Assembly: GCA_014377055.1 (NCBI GenBank)
Contig: JACMQJ010000322.1
Coordinates: forward strand, 1 to 7,825
Length of the DNA: 7,825 nucleotides
From: Candidatus Sericytochromatia bacterium
GTDB lineage: Bacteria; Cyanobacteriota; Sericytochromatia; UBA7694; JACMQJ01
Direction: 5' to 3'
Below the pieces are notes generated by a model. The model had not been told where the DNA came from and made no database searches. It saw nothing but the letters and a program-made list of their open reading frames with translations. Below, in pieces: positions 1 through 5,127 of the stretch; positions within the stretch are counted from its first letter, which is position 1, and the number at the start of each line of letters is the position of its first letter. A program made the translations under genes and the position numbers.

Positions 1-77
1 ATAGCTACCATACTTAGAGGTGTTGCAACCATTGTTGCTGATAAGACTGCTGATACTGCATAATTTTTTAAATTCAT
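1..77 (-). CDS. Exported protein, N-terminal fragment (signal peptide only)
   Basis: On the minus strand an open frame begins at 77 and runs off the left edge, giving about 25 residues that start MNLKNYAVSAVLSATMVATP. A short polar start with one lysine, then a hydrophobic alanine/valine-rich stretch ending near PLSMVA, looks like a Sec signal peptide, so the product is probably exported. An ATG twelve bases upstream (87-89) is in frame, but the GGAG Shine-Dalgarno at 84-87 lies six bases before the ATG at 75-77, so I prefer the inner start. A well-formed promoter lies just upstream (118-146). The mature protein is outside the window, so its function cannot be stated. Confidence 0.65.
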   Translation of the reverse strand, partial: MNLKNYAVSAVLSATMVATPLSMVA

Positions 78-117
78 TTGTTTCTCCATAAATACTTAAT
101 AAAATAATCTATACAAA

Positions 118-146
118 AGTATAACAAAGTTTTGTTAATATGTGAA
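118..146 (-). promoter_or_regulatory. Sigma-70-type promoter of the leftmost exported-protein gene
   Basis: Read on the minus strand, TTCACA (146-141, five of six to the -35 consensus) is followed after exactly 17 bases by TATACT (123-118, five of six to the -10 consensus). A TG one base before the -10 makes it an extended -10 element. Transcription would start near 111, leaving a leader of about 34 bases before the ATG at 77. This is the best promoter match in the window. Confidence 0.65.
122..137. promoter_or_regulatory. Palindrome in the promoter spacer, candidate operator
   Basis: TAACAAA-GT-TTTGTTA is a perfect 7-base inverted repeat with a 2-base centre. It lies between the -35 and -10 boxes of the promoter at 118-146 and overlaps the -10 by two bases. 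A dimeric repressor bound here would block RNA polymerase, so it is a reasonable operator candidate. In DNA this AT-rich such a repeat can also arise by chance, and no regulator is encoded in view. Confidence 0.35.
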
Positions 147-152
147 CAGCAT

Positions 153-170
153 ATAAAAAATATTTTTTAT
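153..170. promoter_or_regulatory. AT-only palindrome, possible UP element
   Basis: ATAAAAAATATTTTTTAT is fully self-complementary over 18 bases and starts seven bases upstream of the -35 box of the minus-strand promoter at 118-146. A-tract/T-tract DNA in that position is where the RNA polymerase alpha subunit C-terminal domain binds (UP element), which would strengthen the promoter. It could also simply be a bent AT-rich tract. It is not a convincing terminator, because it has no G or C in the stem. Confidence 0.3.
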
Positions 171-359
171 TTTATATTGAGCCTGCTAAAAAAGGATTTC
201 AGTTTTTAACTATACTCTAAATGTTTTAGATATAAACCATTAAGAATATATCCGATCTATTATTCAAATATAATCCAAAGAAAATATTTGTCTACCAACT
301 ACTCAAATAAAACTAATTAGAACAAATAGATCTTATAACTTATTTTTCGCTTAAAATAT
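171..359. other. Intergenic stretch with no recognised feature
   Basis: This is the middle of the 382-base gap between the left-edge exported protein and the nucleoside phosphorylase. I see no open frame with a ribosome-binding site, no tRNA-like fold and no tandem repeat. Isolated -10-like words occur (for example TATACT at 211-216), but without a matching -35. Confidence 0.5.
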
Positions 360-389
360 TTGCAACATTTCTTTAATATATAATATAAT
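360..389 (+). promoter_or_regulatory. Probable promoter of the three-gene plus-strand operon
   Basis: TTGCAA (360-365, four of six to consensus) is followed after 18 bases by TATAAT (384-389, perfect). A second TATAAT overlaps it at 379-384. Transcription would start near 396, giving a leader of about 64 bases before the TTG at 460. The -35 is only moderate, and TATAAT-like words are frequent in such AT-rich DNA. Confidence 0.45.
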
Positions 390-449
390 AGTGTAAAATT
401 GGATATTAAAAAACTTAAATCCATTAAATAATATCTATTCTATACATTT

Positions 450-454
450 GAGGT
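450..454 (+). promoter_or_regulatory. Ribosome binding site that decides the phosphorylase start
   Basis: GAGGT matches the anti-Shine-Dalgarno and is followed by five bases and then TTG at 460. The longer frame opening at TTG 448 has no Shine-Dalgarno before it and would place this GAGGT inside the coding sequence, so the start at 460 is preferred. A three-codon ATG frame (455-463) overlaps this start but lies too close to the GAGGT to be used. Confidence 0.55.
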
Positions 455-459
455 ATGCC

Positions 460-1272
460 TTGACTAATTTTATTTCAGATAACACATTTAAATACGTTAA
501 TAACTTTTTTAATAAAAAGCCTAAAGTAGCAGTAGTACTAGGCTCTGGTGTAAAAGCTCTTGAAGGCTTAGATAATGAAGCTAAATTGCCTTACTCAGAG
601 ATACCTGATTTTCCAAGATCAACTGTTGCAGGTCACGATGGTGTGATTTCAGTTGGTGAGTATCAAGGTACATCTGTTGCTGTACTTAGAGGCAGATTTC
701 ACAAGTATGAAGGACATAATTGGAAAAATGTTATCTCTCCTGTCTTTTTAATGCAAGAATTGGGCGTTACTCATATAATATTAACAAACGCTGCAGGTGG
801 TATTAATAGAGTTTATACACCTGGTGATTTGATGTTAATTGAGGATCATGTAAATTTTCATCAAATGGATAAAGATGAAAGAAAAGCTCTTTACCAATTA
901 ATTAAAGAACCACGTGCAGCATCATTTTATGATAGTGAATTAAACCATTTAGCCAAACAAGCGGCAAAAGAAAGTAAAGTTACACTACATGAAGGTATCT
1001 ATCTCAGTCTTCCAGGTCCATCTTATGAAACAAGGGCAGAAATATTAGCTTTTAGAAAAATGAATATTGATGCTGTAGGTATGTCGACAGCACCAGAAGC
1101 AATTTGGGCAAAAGCAATGGGAATGAAAGTAATAGGAATATCTTGTATTACAAACTCAACATATTATGAGAATGCAATGTCAGAAACATCACATGAAGAA
1201 GTTGTTATGGTTGCCAAAAAAGCCTCTCAAGATATAGACACACTTTTAAAATCGGTTATCAGTAAAATTTAA
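460..1272 (+). CDS. punA: Purine nucleoside phosphorylase, trimeric PNP-II family
   Basis: This cytoplasmic enzyme would cleave inosine and guanosine with phosphate to give free base and ribose 1-phosphate, in purine salvage. Family marks, numbered from the TTG at 460 (270 residues), are the phosphate loop GSG (28-30), GHDG (58-61), RGRFHKYEGH (77-86), TNAAGG (109-114), GPSYE (186-190) with the base-binding glutamate, VGMSTAPE (206-213), and TN (231-232), whose asparagine selects 6-oxopurines. NAAGG and this asparagine argue against methylthioadenosine phosphorylase. Length is normal for the family. The segment at residues 130-158 is unusual: the common NPL, GPN and RF elements of the family are replaced by a lysine/glutamate-rich stretch. 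It is the first gene of a probable operon, and the next gene starts 19 bases after its stop. The symbol is by family only. Confidence 0.88.
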   Translation: MTNFISDNTFKYVNNFFNKKPKVAVVLGSGVKALEGLDNEAKLPYSEIPDFPRSTVAGHDGVISVGEYQGTSVAVLRGRFHKYEGHNWKNVISPVFLMQELGVTHIILTNAAGGINRVYTPGDLMLIEDHVNFHQMDKDERKALYQLIKEPRAASFYDSELNHLAKQAAKESKVTLHEGIYLSLPGPSYETRAEILAFRKMNIDAVGMSTAPEAIWAKAMGMKVIGISCITNSTYYENAMSETSHEEVVMVAKKASQDIDTLLKSVISKI

Positions 1273-1278
1273 TTTTAA

Positions 1279-1284
1279 AGGAGG
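1279..1284 (+). promoter_or_regulatory. Strong ribosome binding site for the coiled-coil gene
   Basis: AGGAGG, a full Shine-Dalgarno, lies seven bases before TTG 1292. It fixes a TTG start for the membrane coiled-coil protein and suggests it is translated well in its own right, despite the short 19-base gap after the phosphorylase. Confidence 0.75.
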
Positions 1285-1291
1285 ATAAATT

Positions 1292-3097
1292 TTGAATATT
1301 GTTAAATCCCTTATTGTTTTTGTTGTAACTACAGTAGTTATGTTATCAATTAGTATTTTTTTACCACAGTATCATGAGGTTAGTAAAAGTCAATTAGAAT
1401 CTATTCTAAAGTCAATCAATTATAAGGAAGGTACACCAGATTTATCAGATATTAATAATATTATAGATATGGTACCTGTTAAAGCTGCTCTTTTAAGTAA
1501 AGGTAAGGTTATAACAAGTAATAATAATAAATCATCACAAGAAATAAGAATATCAGAAGGCGATAAAAATCTCGCTAATTTAACTAAAAGTGTTGATCTT
1601 GGTGATACAAAGTTAGTTTATAGTGACGATAATGATATATTTAAATATTTAGCTTATCTAATCCCCTTATTAGCTGGTTTATTTACTGCAGCAGCGGTTC
1701 TTATTATGGATATACTTTCAGCCAAAAAAGCGGATCTTGAAGATTATTTACGATCTGAGGTGCAAAGATTGGAAATATCAAATCAGACATATCAAGCAAG
1801 AGAATATGAGTTTTCTAAAAAAATAGAAAAAAATATACCTGATAATCTTGATGAAGCTCAGAAACTTCTTAAAAACATATTAAAAGAAAAAGAAGTCATG
1901 CTAACTAATATCAATGGTCATAAAATCATAGAGAATAATCTTCACAAAGAACTTGATGAAGCTAAAGAATCCGTTAAAAGCCTAGATAATAAAAATAAAG
2001 AAATAAAAGAACAATTAAGTAAATCAGAAAAGCAAGATAAACTGGTTGAAGATTTGAAAGAAAAGAATTCAAAATATAATGCTGAAATAAAAGAGTTTAA
2101 AGCAAAGTTTAAAGAAATGGAAGCAAAAGGAATAGATGTTTTGGAAGCTGAAATTGTTAAACTCAAAGAAAAAATTTCTGATACAGATAGTAAATATAAA
2201 AATGCTAAAGAAGAAGTTAAAAATTTAAGTAAAATAGATGGTGAAAAAGTTAGCTCTGATAATTTGGAATTAAAAGAAAAAATAAAAGTATTATCATTAA
2301 AAGTTGCTGATTATGAAGAAAAGCTTAAATCAGGAACAGTTTCGGATCTAGTAAAAGAAAAAGTAGAAAAAGATGAATTAAAAAAACAACTAAGAGAAGT
2401 ACAAAGTCAGTTGGATCAATCGTTATCAAATCTTGAGGTAACTGATATAGGTAAAATGAAAAGAGATAATATTGAATTAGTCAAAAGATTGAATGAATTA
2501 AGACAAAGTCTAAAAGATTCTGAATTAGAAGTAAATAAATTAGCTCAAAGTGAAATTAGAAAAGTTGATTTATTTAGAGATCAATTAAAAGATAAACATA
2601 AAGAAGTTGAAGAATTGAGAGAACGAATAAATTTATTACAAGAAAAATCTAAGATAACGGAAAATGTTAATTTACAACAGGAAGAGTTAGTTAATGAGTT
2701 AAATGATAAAATAAGAGAAACTGAAATACAAAATGAACAAGAAAAATCATTACTGACTAATAAAGTTGATAATTTACAAAAATCACTTAATCAAAACGAT
2801 AATAATATAAATGTTGTTGATGGAGAGCAAAATGAAACAAACTCGATCGATCAAATTAATGAACTTGCAGAAGAACTAAACAAAGCTAGAAATTTGTCAT
2901 CAAAATTACAAAAAGAAAGAGATGAAAAAATATTAAGCTTTAACGAACTAAATAATGCTTTTGAGTCAACAAATCATCTTTTGCAAAAGAAAGAAGAAGA
3001 CTTTATTTTTATTCAAGAAAAATATCAATCTCAGATCAAATCACTACAAGAAGAATTAGCTAAGTATAATCAAACACAAAATACTTTTGGATCTTAG
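1292..3097 (+). CDS. Membrane-anchored long coiled-coil protein of unknown function
   Basis: I do not recognise a named family. The 601-residue product has a membrane span at about residues 4-24, a loop of about 95 residues that should lie outside the cytoplasmic membrane (25-118), a second span at about 119-142, then some 455 residues that are almost entirely lysine/glutamate-rich heptad-like helix. An asparagine-rich break near residues 500-517 (around 2790-2840) splits the coil. Two spans, a small external domain and a cytoplasmic helix resemble bacterial sensors, but no kinase, methyl-accepting, cyclase or other catalytic domain follows. A role as scaffold, tether or signal transmitter is inference. 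The TTG start is set by AGGAGG seven bases upstream. The next gene begins nine bases after the stop, so the two are probably co-expressed. Coiled-coil composition will cause spurious database hits to SMC, myosin and similar proteins. Confidence 0.75.
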   Translation: MNIVKSLIVFVVTTVVMLSISIFLPQYHEVSKSQLESILKSINYKEGTPDLSDINNIIDMVPVKAALLSKGKVITSNNNKSSQEIRISEGDKNLANLTKSVDLGDTKLVYSDDNDIFKYLAYLIPLLAGLFTAAAVLIMDILSAKKADLEDYLRSEVQRLEISNQTYQAREYEFSKKIEKNIPDNLDEAQKLLKNILKEKEVMLTNINGHKIIENNLHKELDEAKESVKSLDNKNKEIKEQLSKSEKQDKLVEDLKEKNSKYNAEIKEFKAKFKEMEAKGIDVLEAEIVKLKEKISDTDSKYKNAKEEVKNLSKIDGEKVSSDNLELKEKIKVLSLKVADYEEKLKSGTVSDLVKEKVEKDELKKQLREVQSQLDQSLSNLEVTDIGKMKRDNIELVKRLNELRQSLKDSELEVNKLAQSEIRKVDLFRDQLKDKHKEVEELRERINLLQEKSKITENVNLQQEELVNELNDKIRETEIQNEQEKSLLTNKVDNLQKSLNQNDNNINVVDGEQNETNSIDQINELAEELNKARNLSSKLQKERDEKILSFNELNNAFESTNHLLQKKEEDFIFIQEKYQSQIKSLQEELAKYNQTQNTFGS

Positions 3098-3106
3098 GTA
3101 AAATAA

Positions 3107-3853
3107 GTGAAATCTAAATCATCTTTTGTTAAGGTTTTGGTTATAACGTCATGTCATGGTGAGAAAAAATATGTACCAGATAATATAGCTATATCTAAAG
3201 ATTTAGATGATTTAGAGTCACGATCCATCAAAGAAGAAGAGCTTAAAAACTATAAAGTTAAAGCCAAAGAGATGTTTATTAGTAATCAAAACAAGATGAT
3301 AGCTGAATCATTAAATTATTATGATACTTCAAAAGCTTTAATTGATGTGTCATTTGTTTCTTCTGGATATGGATATATAAATTCGGATGATTATGTTATA
3401 CCTTATGATTTAAATTTTTCCGCTATGTCAATGATCGAGCTTGACAAAAGAAGCTCATTTTTAAAAATACACGAAGAGTTATACTATTCAGCAAAAAATT
3501 ATGATTTAGTCTTTTTTATGCTAAATAATGAGTATTTAAGAGTAATAAAATTGCCTATTGAATTACCAAAAAATGTTAAACAAATCTTCTTTATTAGTAG
3601 TTCTGATGAAAAATTTTTATCTTTGGAAGAAGATATATTTTTGGTAAAAACAGGTAATGAAGAAGCTGCAAAGTTTAACATAACGCCATCTGAATTAAAA
3701 AGTCATATCTTTAAATTAATCTGTCAAGCTTCAAAAGATGAAAATGTTTTTGCTGAGATATATAATGAGCAAAGTTATATTAATAACATAATCAAAAAAG
3801 AATTATCTACAAATATGATTAAAGTCGATCAATTGAATATGTTTGATCTTTAA
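3107..3853 (+). CDS. YaaA/DUF6884-like protein with C-terminal clamp-binding-like motif
   Basis: The 248-residue product is soluble, with no signal peptide or membrane span. Two stretches recall the YaaA/DUF6884 group: an N-terminal strand followed by a cysteine and lysines (VLVITSCHGEKK, residues 10-21), and VSSGYGYINSDDYVIPYDLN (81-103 region), which resembles that group's SA-x-YGL ... PYD segment. The assignment is from memory of motifs and is tentative. YaaA of E. coli binds DNA and limits peroxide damage; whether this protein does so is unknown. It ends in DQLNMFDL, whose QLNMF (242-246) closely matches the bacterial sliding-clamp binding pentapeptide QL(S/D)LF and the UmuC version QLNLF. 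The GTG start has AGGT seven bases before it, overlapping the previous gene's stop. It is the third gene of the probable operon and converges with the permease gene across five bases. Confidence 0.65.
   Translation: MKSKSSFVKVLVITSCHGEKKYVPDNIAISKDLDDLESRSIKEEELKNYKVKAKEMFISNQNKMIAESLNYYDTSKALIDVSFVSSGYGYINSDDYVIPYDLNFSAMSMIELDKRSSFLKIHEELYYSAKNYDLVFFMLNNEYLRVIKLPIELPKNVKQIFFISSSDEKFLSLEEDIFLVKTGNEEAAKFNITPSELKSHIFKLICQASKDENVFAEIYNEQSYINNIIKKELSTNMIKVDQLNMFDL
3830..3844 (+). other. Codons of a possible beta-clamp binding motif (QLNMF)
   Basis: These five codons encode QLNMF, two residues before the end of the 248-residue protein. Clamp-binding pentapeptides typically sit in a flexible terminal tail, as here, and follow the pattern Q-L-x-(L/M)-F: UmuC has QLNLF and the polymerase III alpha subunit has QADMF. 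A five-residue match alone can be chance. The terminal position and the near-identity to UmuC make it worth attention. Confidence 0.45.
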
Positions 3854-3858
3854 TCGCA

Positions 3859-4938
3859 TTATTTTCTATTAACAAGTCCTAATAAGAAGATACCAATAAA
3901 ACCAAAAGCAATATTTTGAATCCATGCTGCCAAAAGAGGTTGTAATGCTCCTGTAGCACCCAAAGATCGTCCTATGGTGTAAGTTACATACCAAACAAAA
4001 ACTAAAGCAATACTAATTGCTACACCAAAATATGTACCCATTTTTGCAAATTTTATACCTATTGGAGCTGCAATTAAAGCGACAAAAAAAGTAGCTAAAG
4101 GTAATGAATATTTGAGATGATAATCAACTTCCATTGCTCTTGTGTCTATACCTCTTGCTTTAAACTCTGCAAGTTGTTTGGCGGCTTCGCCTGCACTTTG
4201 TTCTTGCATAGATTTTTGATCAGAAAAAATAGTTGAATTATTCAAATTGAATTCTATTTCCATAGCTTTAAATTTTGCTTCATAATTCATGAACCCTTCC
4301 TTACCATATTTTCTTAAAATACCATCATGCAAAACCCATTTATTTTTTTCTCTACTTGCTGTTAAAGCATTAATTACTTGTGGATAACCAGCTTTGGTAT
4401 TATCAAAAACAAAAACCTCCTCAAAGACACCTTTTTTAATATTTACTTTTTCGATATAAAAATATCTTTCATCACTACTTTTAGTAAATATTCTTTCTTT
4501 GATTGGTGGTAACTTTTGATTAGTTAACATATCTCTCGCAATTAATACACTTTGATGATTGGTGTATGGTACAACTTTTTCATTGATTAAATACCCAAGA
4601 TAGCTAACAGCTAAAGCAATAAGTAATATAGGAGTTATAACTCTGGTAAAACTTACTCCACATGAACGAAGTGCTACTATTTCGCTATCTTTGGCTATTC
4701 TTCCCAGCACGAGTAATGTTGCAAATAAATAACCAACAGGGAATGTAACAACTATAATTGCAGGTAAATTATAAAGTAAAAGGGTTAATACTGCATTAGC
4801 GGGTAAACCACTTTTGAGTATCATTTCAGCATAAAGAAAAAGTGTATTAGAAAGCATTATGACTATAAATGCGGCAACTCCAGCACTAAAAGGTTTAATT
4901 AACTCTTTTAAAATATATCTATCTAAAATTTTTAGCAT
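3859..4938 (-). CDS. LptF/LptG-family lipopolysaccharide export permease
   Basis: This is an inner-membrane subunit of the Lpt transporter, which with LptB ATPase and a partner permease extracts lipopolysaccharide and passes it to the periplasmic bridge. The 359 residues show the family layout: three N-terminal spans (about 18-38, 48-78, 98-118), a periplasmic jellyroll-type domain (about 125-270) and three C-terminal spans (278-296, 301-322, 333-356). Family marks are the N-terminal DRYILKELIKPF helix, the cytoplasmic coupling segment DSEIVALRSCGVSFTRV (84-100) and NEKVVPYTN (119-127) after span 3. LptF and LptG cannot be told apart here, and no second permease is in view, so no symbol is given. 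The start is forced by an in-frame TAA two codons upstream. No Shine-Dalgarno sits at normal distance. A terminator separates it from ahcY, so it probably has its own promoter. Confidence 0.88.
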   Translation of the reverse strand: MLKILDRYILKELIKPFSAGVAAFIVIMLSNTLFLYAEMILKSGLPANAVLTLLLYNLPAIIVVTFPVGYLFATLLVLGRIAKDSEIVALRSCGVSFTRVITPILLIALAVSYLGYLINEKVVPYTNHQSVLIARDMLTNQKLPPIKERIFTKSSDERYFYIEKVNIKKGVFEEVFVFDNTKAGYPQVINALTASREKNKWVLHDGILRKYGKEGFMNYEAKFKAMEIEFNLNNSTIFSDQKSMQEQSAGEAAKQLAEFKARGIDTRAMEVDYHLKYSLPLATFFVALIAAPIGIKFAKMGTYFGVAISIALVFVWYVTYTIGRSLGATGALQPLLAAWIQNIAFGFIGIFLLGLVNRK

Positions 4939-4947
4939 TATTTATTC

Positions 4948-4972
4948 TAGCTTGTAAAAGCTATAAATCCTT
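4948..4972 (-). promoter_or_regulatory. AAGGA plus hairpin ahead of the permease start, possible bridged Shine-Dalgarno
   Basis: On the minus strand AAGGA (4972-4968) lies 29 bases before the permease ATG, too far to act as a normal ribosome site. Between them is a perfect 6-base-pair hairpin, TAGCTT-TTAC-AAGCTA (4963-4948). Folding it would remove 16 bases and bring AAGGA to about 13 bases from the ATG. The arrangement would explain why the start has no nearby Shine-Dalgarno, but the hairpin is short and AT-rich. Confidence 0.3.
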
Positions 4973-5015
4973 CATAAAAATAAATTTGTATTTATTACAG
5001 TATTAATAATAATAC

Positions 5016-5032
5016 ATCATATCAAATATGAT
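5016..5032. promoter_or_regulatory. Palindrome upstream of the permease gene, candidate operator
   Basis: ATCATAT-CAA-ATATGAT is a perfect 7-base inverted repeat with a 3-base centre, about 80 bases upstream of the permease ATG. It overlaps a minus-strand TTGATA (5025-5020) that could serve as a -35 box, although I find no good -10 at the right spacing. It may be a regulator binding site or chance in AT-rich sequence. Confidence 0.25.
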
Positions 5033-5064
5033 TAACGATATTTTGCTGATGTTAACAACCTAAT

Positions 5065-5100
5065 AAAAAAGAACTACCATTAAAAATAATGATAGTTCTT
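5065..5100 (-). terminator. Rho-independent terminator of ahcY
   Basis: On the minus strand, 27 bases after the ahcY stop, AAGAACTA-T-CATTA pairs with TAATG-G-TAGTTCTT around a TTTT loop. This gives a 14-base-pair stem with one U-G wobble, and the transcript runs into six Ts (plus-strand A-run 5065-5070). It lies between ahcY and the permease gene, so it should end ahcY messages before the permease. In the other direction the hairpin is not followed by a T-run, so it works one way only. Confidence 0.85.
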
Positions 5101-5127
5101 CTAAAAGTCAGTACTTAATAAAAAATA

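Noticed and set aside
211..216. TATACT as a plus-strand promoter in the left intergenic region
   Set aside because: No -35-like hexamer lies 16-18 bases upstream, and no gene follows within a sensible distance except one that already has a better promoter.
448..459. Upstream TTG (448) as the phosphorylase start
   Set aside because: It has no Shine-Dalgarno before it, whereas TTG 460 has GAGGT at five bases. The extra four residues match no family feature.
455..463. ATG-CCT-TGA frame overlapping the phosphorylase start
   Set aside because: It begins one base after the GAGGT site, too close for initiation, and codes for only two residues.
1942..2166. Open frame on the minus strand inside the coiled-coil gene
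   Set aside because: It is rich in serine, leucine and phenylalanine, as expected from the reverse complement of Lys/Glu-rich coding sequence, and lies entirely within a well-supported gene.
3499..3681. Open frame on the minus strand inside the YaaA/DUF6884-like gene
   Set aside because: It is a 60-codon antisense frame wholly within a better-supported gene, with no recognisable product.
3827..3848. Hairpin GATCAA/TTGATC at the end of the operon
   Set aside because: It has six base pairs with a ten-base loop, no GC-rich stem and no clean T-run. It encodes the C-terminal tail, so I do not call it a terminator. The convergent genes here lack a visible one.
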